A stretch of DNA of 64,000 nucleotides from Pistricoccus aurantiacus. GTDB lineage: Bacteria > Pseudomonadota > Gammaproteobacteria > Pseudomonadales > Halomonadaceae. Shown piece by piece: positions 1-8,300 of the stretch (the stretch's first letter is position 1; each line of letters opens with the position of its first letter). The notes below the pieces were generated by a model. The model made no database searches and was not told the origin of the DNA. It saw nothing but the letters and a program-made list of their open reading frames with translations. The position numbers and the translations under genes are program-made. The stretch lies in assembly GCF_042682565.1 (NCBI RefSeq), contig NZ_JBHUIC010000008.1; one strand, 5' to 3'.

Positions 1-348
1 CAGTTCTTTACCCTCCGCAAGCAGATGCTTTGCTCTGCTGTATGGTGGCTGAATGCAAGGAAAGAGATGCTGTGCTCTTTTCAGCAGACGGAGCAAGTTT
101 CCAGTAACAACTATAAAATGGTATGCGTCCAGTGTTTGTTGATCGGAGAGCTTTTGATGCTCACCTTTATGCTGTGCCATTGCCTCAAAGCCACTAGAGA
201 ACCTTTTATCAAAGGCCTCCTTTGAGGCTGCGCTTGATGACAAATATACCTCTGCATCCCTTAGACAAGCCTGAAGCCAGAATAGAAGTTGTTGATGGTC
301 AAACCAAGTAGCTTCACCCGGAGTAGGATTTGGAGCTTTCTTTCCCAA
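1..348 (-). CDS. Hypothetical protein, 3' end cut by window edge; first cassette gene of integron copy 1
   Basis: The minus strand is open from a TTG at 348-346 to base 1 (116 codons, no stop), so the gene continues beyond the window. A GGAGG sequence lies about ten bases before the TTG; there is no ATG nearby, and a second possible TTG start lies farther upstream inside the attI region. The visible protein is soluble-looking, helix-rich and charged, without a motif I recognise. It reads away from attI copy 1 and begins just past the predicted attI crossover (382-384), the expected place and direction for the first gene cassette. Function unknown. The plus-strand frame at 25-225 is its exact shadow. 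Confidence 0.5.
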   Translation of the reverse strand, partial: MGKKAPNPTPGEATWFDHQQLLFWLQACLRDAEVYLSSSAASKEAFDKRFSSGFEAMAQHKGEHQKLSDQQTLDAYHFIVVTGNLLRLLKRAQHLFPCIQPPYSRAKHLLAEGKEL

Positions 349-381
349 TCTTAAACTACCTCCATACTTGCATAGCGATTG

Positions 382-585
382 AACAGGTATTAGACGGAAC
401 GCTCTGATATTGAATGAACGCGCTGGCGTATTCAACAATGTTATCTAGCGTCTTTTTACACGTAACCCATTAGTATCAAATACTATCAAGAATAACTCGG
501 CAGCCTATGCAGAATTCGCGCGCTTGCGCGTTTTGCCAGGACCAATAATACGGTATGCATATCCATGTATTGTGAGAAGCGCCAT
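382..585 (-). other. attI-like recombination region, integron copy 1
   Basis: This stretch lies directly upstream of the truncated integrase start at 586 and is similar along its length to 10191-10395. Both copies begin with the same 14 bases (AACAGGTATTAGAC on the plus strand) and are unrelated beyond that edge. That is what is expected if different cassettes joined the same attI core; on the minus strand the core reads CCTG^TT. The paired direct repeats seen in copy 2 are degraded here. The only open frame within it on the minus strand belongs to a possible upstream extension of the 1-348 gene. Confidence 0.6.
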
Positions 586-672
586 ATGGATACGCACAGC
601 AGGCCGCCGAAGCTGATGCAGCGAGTAAAGGCTACCATGCGCGTGAAACGCTACAACCCACGTACCGACCAG
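586..672 (+). pseudogene. intI: Integron integrase, 5' fragment (copy 1)
   Basis: The ATG at 586 opens a frame encoding a typical start of an IntI-type tyrosine recombinase: RPPKLMQRVKATMRVKRYNP, then RTDQ. Similarity to the second copy stops after about 29 codons, where the sequence runs into the 3' end of tehB (stop at 682). The rest of the N-terminal SAM-like domain and the whole catalytic domain (R-H-R-Y residues) are missing, so it cannot recombine DNA. The apparent 226-codon plus-strand frame over this region is an artefact of the antisense of tehB. Confidence 0.75.
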
Positions 673-681
673 TCTCTCCTG

Positions 682-1248
682 CTACTCGGGCTTGCGCGCC
701 AGCATGGTGGCAAACTGCAGCCGCGCGCCGTTGTGCATCGTGCCAACATCTTCGTTGTACTTGATCAGCTCCCAGCCACCGTAAGCCTCACGCAACTGTC
801 CTGCTCCAAGGGTGAAGGGGAAGCCAACCGGGCAAGGGTGCTCGTCGGTGTTCATGGCACAGACAATCGTGTTGTAGCCGCCAGGCAGAGTGTGCTCCTG
901 CATGTCGGCAATCACCGCTTCAACACGGCTTGGGTCGAGAAACATCAGGGTGACGGTACAGACAATCCATCCATACTCGCTGCTCAGCCCTGCGCTATTG
1001 ATGTCGTACACCTGTGGCTTGATGTTATCGATTCCCTCCCGGCTCACGATCTGCTGCAGCATGTCGATAGCCGCAGAATTGTTGTCTACCGCGGTTACAT
1101 CAAAGCCCTGCTGGCACAGGTACAGAGCATTGCGCCCGTTGGAGCAGCCCATGTCCAGAACGCTGCACGGCGCCACCACCCGGCATGCCTCAATCACTTC
1201 GCTATGTGCGGGATTCAAGCCATAGCGGCTATTCAGATCAGTTGACAT
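682..1248 (-). CDS. tehB: Tellurite resistance methyltransferase TehB
   Basis: A 188-residue SAM-dependent methyltransferase. The SAM-binding motif I, LDMGCSNGRNALYL, lies at about residues 31-44. The later block VGFPF and the stretch WELIKYNEDVG, ending in LQFATMLARK, follow the arrangement I know from E. coli TehB (about 197 residues). TehB methylates tellurite/selenium oxyanions with SAM and lowers their toxicity; it acts in the cytosol. The start at 1248 matches the family's N-terminus. The gene reads toward and abuts the broken intI fragment. Residue pattern is clear; the physiological substrate here is inferred. Confidence 0.85.
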   Translation of the reverse strand: MSTDLNSRYGLNPAHSEVIEACRVVAPCSVLDMGCSNGRNALYLCQQGFDVTAVDNNSAAIDMLQQIVSREGIDNIKPQVYDINSAGLSSEYGWIVCTVTLMFLDPSRVEAVIADMQEHTLPGGYNTIVCAMNTDEHPCPVGFPFTLGAGQLREAYGGWELIKYNEDVGTMHNGARLQFATMLARKPE

Positions 1249-1360
1249 CGTATCGCCCCTTGCTTCTGCATAATATGCATATACTTTACTACTTTATTGG
1301 CGCGGCGTAATAACACTAGCCATAAATTCCGAGGCTCGACTCATCATCCGCCGCCATCGG

Positions 1361-2044
1361 CTAGAACCTTGGGTTGATACTCAAGGAGAGCATGGCCGAG
1401 AGCTGGCACAGCGGCCTTCCTGACACCTGCTGCAAGGCATTGAAGGCGTCCTGTACACGCTGCCTGTCGCGCTGGCTCGTCGGCATCTGGTCAATCACCC
1501 CGGCGGCCACCAGGCGTGCCACCACATCGCTGGTCAGCAGAAAAGTATCCTTGCCGACAAGTCGCAGGAAGCCGGCAGCGGAGCGCCCGCCCAGCCGAGC
1601 GCCACGCTTGGTCAATAGACGCCACAGACCGATGATGTCAGCACTCGGCCAGTTGGCAATGAACTCGCCAAAGCTTGTGCCCTGCTCCTGGCGAATATCC
1701 AGGATGAGCTGGGCATTCCTGGGAATGGTCTGCAGCTTGGTGCGGTGGCGGATAATGCGGTCATTTTTCGTGTAGCCGTCGATCTGCTCCGGGCTGAGCA
1801 ACACGAGCGTCTCCGGGTCAAACCCCCAGAAGGCTTCCTCGAAGGCGGGCCACCTGGCATCGACCACCGAGTGTGTCATGCCGGCCCGAAATACCCGCTG
1901 GCTCATGGCGGAAAGGTAGCGATCGTCTCCCAGCTGCTTCAGCTCGTCAGGCGTCAGCGACCTGGGCAGGAAGGCCTCCATGGCGTCGTCAGAGGCGAAA
2001 CGATTGCGAACCCTGTCATGGAGCCAGCGGTAATCCAGTGTCAT
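1361..2044 (-). CDS. Tag-like DNA-3-methyladenine glycosylase (HhH-GPD related)
   Basis: A 227-residue protein whose central part resembles DNA-3-methyladenine glycosylase I: W-x-AFEEAFWGFDPE near residue 66, then KNDRIIRHRTKLQTIPRNA, corresponding to the IIRHRxKIxAIxxNA stretch of Tag. Tag excises 3-methyladenine from alkylated DNA. The N-terminal cysteine/histidine zinc ligands of classical Tag are not evident, so this is a Tag-related branch (COG2818-like) rather than certain Tag. It is followed on the same strand by tehB about 110 bases downstream and is divergent from lplA, with about 100 bases between for both promoters. Confidence 0.7.
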   Translation of the reverse strand: MTLDYRWLHDRVRNRFASDDAMEAFLPRSLTPDELKQLGDDRYLSAMSQRVFRAGMTHSVVDARWPAFEEAFWGFDPETLVLLSPEQIDGYTKNDRIIRHRTKLQTIPRNAQLILDIRQEQGTSFGEFIANWPSADIIGLWRLLTKRGARLGGRSAAGFLRLVGKDTFLLTSDVVARLVAAGVIDQMPTSQRDRQRVQDAFNALQQVSGRPLCQLSAMLSLSINPRF

Positions 2045-2146
2045 GTCTACCTCGCTCTACTTGTGCCGTCGTTGACTCTTGCTGGCGGCGCTATATTCTC
2101 GACCATTATCTCCAATCGCTATCTTTGCTCCACCGCCAGGTTCGCC

Positions 2147-3154
2147 ATGATCCATATCGACAACGAAGGCATTACCGACCCACATGTCAACCTAGCCATC
2201 GAGGAGTACTGCATCCGCCACCTGCCCGCGGGCGAGGACTACCTGCTGTTCTACATCAACGCGCCGTCGATCATCATCGGCCGCAACCAGAACACCCTGG
2301 AAGAGATTCATCAGGCGTATATCGACGAGCACGGCATTCACGTCGTGCGACGCATCTCCGGCGGCGGCGCGGTGTATCACGACCACGGCAACCTCAACTT
2401 CAGCTTTCTGACCGACTTTTCCAAGGACAAGCTGAACAACTTCAAGCAGTTTGCCACTCCCATCATCAAGGTGCTCAACGCCATGGGCGTGTCAGCCGAG
2501 ATGAAGGGCCGCAACGACATTGTGGTAGGCGACAAAAAGGTCTCCGGCAACGCCCAGTTCTCATCCACCAAGCGCATGTTCAACCACGGCACCCTGCTGC
2601 TGGACTGCGATCTTGATCAGGTCACCAAGGCGCTTGACGTGAAGATGACCAAAATCAAATCCAAGGGCCACAAGTCTTCCCGGGCGCGAGTTGCCAACAT
2701 CGCCGAGTTTCTGGAGGCACCACTCTCTACCGAGGCGTTCAAGGAGAAAATACTGGCAAGCCTTTTCCCTGATGGTGCCGAGCGCAAAACCTACCGCCTG
2801 ACTGCCAAGGACTGGAACAGCATCAACGCGCTGGTCGAGGAAAAATACCGCCAGTGGGACTGGAACTACGGCCACTCGCCGGACTTTGACATCCAGCGCA
2901 CCCGACACTTTGCCGCGGGAATTATCGATTTTCGTCTCAAGGTAAAGCGCGGCGGCGCCATCGAAAACGTCAAGATCTACGGCGACTTCTTCGGCCAGCG
3001 CCCGGTCAGCGAGATACAAAACACTCTAATTGGCGTGCGCTACGACAAGCGCGCCATCGAAGGCGCGCTGGAAGGCATTGACCTCTACCCCTACTTTGGC
3101 GAAGTGGACCGCGCCGAGTTTATCGACCTGATCTACGGGCCGGATGAGCAATAG
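2147..3154 (+). CDS. lplA: Lipoate-protein ligase A
   Basis: A 335-residue ligase that activates free lipoate with ATP and transfers it to lysines of E2 and GcvH domains in the cytosol. Visible family motifs are IIIGRNQNTLEEI (about residues 43-55), the lipoate-binding RRISGGGAVYHD, and GDKKVSGNAQ with the catalytic lysine, followed by a C-terminal accessory domain. I chose the ATG at 2147 because the conserved protein begins there; the frame stays open upstream but lies antisense to the Tag-like gene. Length is typical. It is monocistronic in this window, with AT-rich sequence and the IS downstream. Confidence 0.92.
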   Translation: MIHIDNEGITDPHVNLAIEEYCIRHLPAGEDYLLFYINAPSIIIGRNQNTLEEIHQAYIDEHGIHVVRRISGGGAVYHDHGNLNFSFLTDFSKDKLNNFKQFATPIIKVLNAMGVSAEMKGRNDIVVGDKKVSGNAQFSSTKRMFNHGTLLLDCDLDQVTKALDVKMTKIKSKGHKSSRARVANIAEFLEAPLSTEAFKEKILASLFPDGAERKTYRLTAKDWNSINALVEEKYRQWDWNYGHSPDFDIQRTRHFAAGIIDFRLKVKRGGAIENVKIYGDFFGQRPVSEIQNTLIGVRYDKRAIEGALEGIDLYPYFGEVDRAEFIDLIYGPDEQ

Positions 3155-3290
3155 CTTTCCGACCTTACTCATTTTCGGCAACTTGATTGATTTTAGGCAA
3201 GATAAGTTTTTCGCCAGCACTTTAATCGTATCTGGCCAATTCTTTCATTTATGTTAGCAAGCACTTATTTAATTTTTCTTAATTGAGGCT

Positions 3291-3298
3291 GCTTAACG
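3291..3298 (-). other. Detached R' core of the attC site, with AACG target duplication
   Basis: On the minus strand 3297-3291 reads GTTAAGC, a perfect GTTRRRY integron core. It is separated from the rest of attC (5123-5203) by the IS. The four bases AACG at 3295-3298 recur at 5123-5126 on the other side of the IS, consistent with a target duplication. Removing the IS and one AACG regenerates an uninterrupted attC of about 85 bases. No further cassette gene is recognisable beyond it, since lplA runs in the opposite direction. Confidence 0.6.
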
Positions 3299-5122
3299 AG
3301 CCTGTAGAAAAACCCTTCTCAGAGCCTGATCTACAGCCGCTTTGTTGTTTTTACATTACTTGCGATTAACCCGCGCAAATTGGTTAATTTCACGACAACA
3401 TCGGACGTTATGATATTCAGCCCCAAATGTCGCTCATTTAGCCCTCTGAGGGCCGTTTCTGGCTGTATCATAGCCCAGCATCATGCCGCGAACTGCCCGT
3501 AATTCGCCAGCTTCTCAATATTGTGAACCAGGCAATACAACTGCCACTGGCCCTGCACCTTCTTTTTGCCTCGCAGGCTGAAGCGATTCAGGCGTTTGTT
3601 GCTGCCGATGTTGCCGAACACGGGTTCCACCACCGACATTCGATGGCTGTAGGTCTCCTTGCCTTGCCGGCTGTCCACCCGATGCTTCATCCAGTCGGTA
3701 TAGATCGGGCCTCGCCTGATTTCCAGGGTATAAGAGACCTGTCGTCCTTTACCTTTGCGGTGATCCGCCGAACTGGGGTTTTGCATACACTGGTGCTTCT
3801 TGGGGCAATGGCGACACTGCAACAATCGCCCTTGGAAGTGGGCTCTTGGTACGCCATTTTGGTCGTTCCGGGTGCCTTCGTAATGCAAGGATTCTCCAGC
3901 AGGGCAAACACAGGTCATCGCGACAGGGTCGAACTGGAACTCGCTCGCCGGAATCACCTGTTTCCAGCCGGTTTTCGGTGGGTTCTGGTGGCGTTTTCCG
4001 TACTTGCCTTTCTGGCCGGCGAACTTGGGATCACGACTGCGGAAGCGGTTGTCCGGGATGTAGCCGTTGATCTGGTGTTCGTACAGGTACTGCATGTTGG
4101 TTTCGTTGGCGAAGCCGGTGTCGGCCGTGACAACCGCGCCGGTTTGGTAGATGTTGTCGGCGATGCCCAGCTTTTTATAGCGCTGCTGAACCGTCTCCAG
4201 TACCGGCTTTAACGTGTGGTGTTCCTGGCCTTCGCCGAAGGCTTGGGCATCGATGATGATCTGGTGTTTCTTGTCCACCGTGGCTACACCGTTATAGCCC
4301 TGGATCGTGCCCTTGCTGGTGGTCATTTTGCCGCTTTCGTTATCGGTGATGTTGCTCTTCACTTCCTTGCGCCGCTTCCCCTGGCCCATCCTTGGGCTGC
4401 TCGTCTTTAGGAAGCGGTCTACTTTGTTCATCGCCTTGTCCAGCGACAGAATGGTTTTGGCGCGGCGGATATCCCGGTCCAGTTCCGCTTCGGTTTCGGC
4501 CTCATCCCGGGCGTAGTGTTCGGTCAGATGATGACGAATCAGCCGTTTCAGTTTGTCGCGCTTTTCACTCAGCTCTTTAAAGGTGCCCGACCATTCCTTC
4601 GCCGCGTCTGACGACATTTTACAGCCGTCGATAGCAAACAGCGCGTTACCCAGAAGACCCTGTTCATGACACACCAACAGTATCTGTTTGAACAGTTCTT
4701 CAATCTCATCGGCGTGCTGACTGACAAACTTGGCCAAGGTGGTGAAGTGCGGCACGGTATCGCAGGACAGCGCCTTGAAAATGATATTGGTCTCGCAACA
4801 CCACTGGATCTCGCGACTGGAGGTGATGCCTTTGGAGTAGGCGAACAGAATGATCTTCAGCAAGATGGCCGGATCGTAGGCCAGGCGGCCGGTGTCTTCG
4901 TTGCGGTACTTCGGGTGGAACACCGACAGATCCAGCTTGTGCTCTATGAGGTAATGAACGGCGTGTTCAAAGGTGCCGGGGTGAAGCTGCTCCTAGTAAT
5001 TGATCACGACCATGGCGTCCTGATCGTAGTTGTAATGCTTGAAGCGGGGCATCTGACCACTCCTTGTCCGTTTGCCTGACTCTATCAAACCCGAGGGGGT
5101 TTCGGGGTTTTTCTACAGCCTC
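3298..5122 (-). mobile_element. IS1182-family insertion sequence inside an attC site
   Basis: A roughly 1.82-kb element with imperfect inverted repeats: GAGCCTGTAGAAAAACCC at 3298 and, on the other strand at 5122, GAGGCTGTAGAAAAACCC. It contains one transposase gene on the minus strand. A 4-bp direct repeat AACG flanks it (3295-3298 and 5123-5126), so one edge is ambiguous by one base. It splits the R' core of the attC of the neighbouring cassette. Length and transposase type fit the IS1182 family. Confidence 0.8.
3481..5052 (-). pseudogene. IS1182-family transposase interrupted by an early amber stop
   Basis: The natural start is the ATG at 5052. It encodes 19 residues (MPRFKHYNYDQDAMVVINY), then an in-frame TAG at 4995-4993. 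The frame then continues for over 500 codons to the stop at 3481. The rest is a full DDE transposase: an N-terminal helix-turn-helix region (YDPAILLKIILFAY), the first Asp in ALFAIDGCKM, ADTGFAN with the second, and a C-terminal cysteine cluster (CRHCPKKHQC) before the conserved VVEPVFGNI with the Glu. Restart at the internal ATG at 4923 would lose 43 residues. The copy is probably inactive unless the stop is read through. Confidence 0.8.
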
Positions 5123-5203
5123 AACGCCGCTCAGCACGCGCGATTACGGAATGGAGGCGTAGCCGCAATGCAGTAAACGTCGACGTGACTGGCCTTGTTA
5201 TGC
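5123..5203 (-). other. attC site of the large-ATPase cassette, split by the IS
   Basis: Read on the minus strand, the R'' core GCATAAC is at 5203-5197. It is followed by an L'' arm CCAGTCACGTCGACG, a central loop region, a partly complementary L' arm CGCGCGTGCTGAG, and GGCGTT at 5128-5123, where the IS interrupts. The missing TTAAGC of R' is at 3296-3291. The two arms pair imperfectly with extrahelical bases, as attC hairpins do. It lies at the 3' side of the ATPase gene in the orientation expected of its own attC. Its R'' is complementary to GTTATG, the bases that start this unit at attI copy 2. Confidence 0.7.
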
Positions 5204-5221
5204 TTATTTAACGTGCATATT

Positions 5222-5262
5222 AAAAAATTACTGCTGCCTTTCGGCAGCCCCTCAAGTTGGGG
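5222..5262 (-). terminator. Terminator after the large ATPase gene
   Basis: On the minus strand a weak CCCC/GGGG hairpin (5262-5248) is followed by a GCTGCC-GAAA-GGCAGC hairpin (5248-5233), then AGTAATTTTTT. It lies about 70 bases beyond the ATPase stop and before attC, so the cassette seems to carry its own terminator. Confidence 0.7.
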
Positions 5263-5331
5263 TTTCTTAAGCATCATCCCTTTTTATTACCACCTATATA
5301 TGCTAGTTATCATTCAGTCATTACATTAATT

Positions 5332-8300
5332 TTATCGCGTTGAGTAAGTTTTATGACTCCCTTTTAGCTGATTATTGTAAAAATAAAACGCTCCACTAAA
5401 CTCCTGTCGGCCATAATGATGATTTGAGGTAAGTGAGCCACCAATAACACCTTTCTCACCCAACAATGTCCAAACTATTTCAAAGCCATTCTCACTTAAC
5501 ATTTTTAAAAATGGTTCTTTTTTAACAAGTAAATGTGCTTTTGAAGCATGTATAGCTTCAGCTGCAAAGCAAACGATGGTACCGTTTTGATCCTTGAAAC
5601 TACCTTCTACTTCCCCGTTCGTTAAGTCCATTTTTTCGAAGACTAAATTGCTTGGTTTCAAAAAGCTCAAAGTTTCTATTTTTGATTTATCGAACTCTTC
5701 TTCCCATAAATAATTAACAGAAGTAATACTAACGTCAGCTATCTTAGCTCTGGACTCTTGGTCTGATACCGAGGTCCAATCTGCGCCACCATAATAATCT
5801 GATTTAAAAAACTGAAATGCTTCGGACCAATAGAACTCTCTATTAAATAATTGGTACCTATCACTGCCTTCAGGCATCCATCTGCCCATGAAATGTTGGC
5901 TTGATGCCCAGTCTCTAAATTTTTCAAATTCTTCTACTTTGACGATATAACTTTTGATATGGCTCCAAACCTCTTTTCTTGGGTGCCCCCAGTCATCATT
6001 GCCAATAATTTTGGGCTCTTTCCAAGATGGATAACTTTCTAATATCAACCATTCATCACCGTTGTTGTCTTTAACTTCAATCAAACCATATGGATTAGTT
6101 ATTGTAGTAGAGCTTTTAACCCACTCTTCATAAGAGCAAGCCCAATCAAATACTTCATCATTGAGCCACCACATCTCTTGATTGCTTACCACCTTAGTTC
6201 CTGTTTCCCTGAGTAATATAGTAGGATCTATATCTCTTACGTAAGGCTCCCATGGTCCTTGATATGGGCTTTCCTTTCGTTCGTCACCATAGCCTTCAAA
6301 ACGAATGAAATTATCGGCTAGTTTTGCCATGTATTCATAGTAAGCAATCCATTGATATTTTTTACCAATCCGTTCTTGAAATGACTCTCTGCGCCCACGG
6401 CCGCTTCCTATTTGTCGGTCAAAATCACCATGTTTGTCTGGATTCCAACCTAAATCCACAACTCGCGTAAATATAAAGCGCTCAGCTATTCTAAGATCAA
6501 AGTGTTTATCCGTTTCCAGCAAGTTATTATTGTGATCAAGGTACGGCTCTACATCATTTTCAAATTTAATCAATAGATCGTCCGGCAAAGACCTCTTAAA
6601 CAATTCTTTGTTCGCCTTTATTTCATTCTGATCTTTTCTGCCTATTGCGCTACCAAGCCTAATTGTAGTGTCACCAAATGTAATTTCTTCGGCTTTATCA
6701 TCATAAATGATAGGGTCTGTAGCGTCATATAGCTCTTTCTGGGTATCAGTTAATTTACTTTGGAAAGTTTCAAAAACTTGTTTACGGCCGACAGGGATTT
6801 CACCAAACTTGCAACCTGACCAATCAGAGTGATTATGATTTGTTCCTATTGTATATCGAGAGAAATCACCACCTCCCATAATAGAACTCCAGAGTGCCCA
6901 ATAAGAGTCTCTGTCATAGAGGGATTCTAATTCTTCTTTTGAAGGAATCTTGTCAGGCCAACTACTGTTGTATGGAGGCTTAGTCTTAGCCGGTTTAACA
7001 CCGTCAAGCACCAGCCCAGAGTGAATAGCAAATTCGATGATCTCTCTCGCATAATCTCTGAGTAATATATTTGGATACACATATTCAGTACAAAATACCT
7101 TTTGATAAATAGTTTCGGCTAAACATTTTAATTCCCGAACATTATCAGTTCGTAATGCACAGCCTAATGCAACTGCAAATATTCTTTCCCAAACATAAGG
7201 GTCATTCACCCCATCAAACTTATCTATTACTTTTATCAAAACAGAGATTCTATTTTCTAGTAAACTCACTAAAGCCTTGGTAGAACAATCGCGAAGTTCT
7301 CTGTTACTCGAAGTTAAAAACCAACATAAACTAGTTGCCACCAACTCGATTGACTCGTCTGAAATGTAGCTTTTGTCTGTTCTAGCCCACGCCCAATCTA
7401 TTAGGTGCCTAAATGCTGAGTCTTCACTATATTTATATTTAAGCCGTGTAGTCCAAAATGCATCTCGATCGGCTAAAGTGTGTTGTATTAACCAACGATG
7501 CAAGAAATTAGCATTAAAGGGGTGATCAACTAACCCTGAAATAGAGATTATTGCTTCTAGAAAATGATCAAAGCTATTGTTAAACCCAAACACTTGTTCG
7601 TTGATGAAAGGCTTGATTTTTTCGAAATTAATAGCGTTGATATCGCGCCATACCAAGCTTTCAATAAATGCTTCTAGTAAATTATGATTATCACCAAACT
7701 CCGGTAATAATTCATAAAGCTCTTTCCCAAACTTTTCTGGTAATTGAATGGATAGTGCCTCTACTATCCCCGAGTGTCTGTAAAAGTCATATTCATCTTT
7801 AAAATAACTTTTCAGGCGACCATCAGTTTTAAATTCATTTTCGATATTTTCAACACCGTCTAATAAGAACTTAACTGTTAAATGATCATCAAATCTTTCA
7901 AAAGCCACATATACCACTTCCTCGGTAGAGTTATCATCATTTCTCACTATGCCTTTAGTCAGTAATCCTTCATCAATTAAGGCGCTAAGAAAAGTTTTAT
8001 CAGTAACATAATCATTAACAACAGATTGAACCGCCGAATGAGCATCTTTAAGTGAAATATTACTACTACCGATACTCAATTTAACTTTTACTACTTCGTT
8101 GAGGGCGTCTCTTACAAGGGGGAAGCTGGGGTCGAAAGCGTATTTTTTTGGTGATGCTAATGACTTATTTACTCCTTCCACTAAAAAATTCAGAATATTT
8201 GAAATACCATTAAACCCAACAGGCACTCTAGTTAAGCCATTTTTCTTAATCCCCTCACACAACAACTTAAGAAATAGAGGGTTTTTAAACTCTGGATTAA

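Larger units (their letters stand above)
382..672 (+). repeat. Direct repeat of integron head (attI plus intI 5' end), copy 1 of 2; copy 2 at 10191-10482
   Basis: About 290 bases covering the attI-like region and first integrase codons recur in the same orientation near 10191-10482. Similarity is moderate in the attI part and high over the integrase codons. The distance from outer edge to integrase ATG is 204 bases here and 205 in the other copy. Between them lie tehB, a Tag-like gene, lplA, an IS and the large ATPase gene. The repeats could recombine and delete everything between. Their divergence suggests an old duplication or two independently acquired related integrons rather than a recent copy. 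Confidence 0.75.

Noticed and set aside
25..225. Plus-strand 66-codon frame at the left edge
   Set aside because: It lies in the same codon phase as the antisense of the minus-strand cassette gene 1-348, which is longer, open to the window edge and better placed next to attI.
1249..1360. Possible attI or attC remnant near tehB (TGCATAATATGCATATAC)
   Set aside because: Shares only a short AT-rich word with the integrase promoter region; no R'/R'' cores found.
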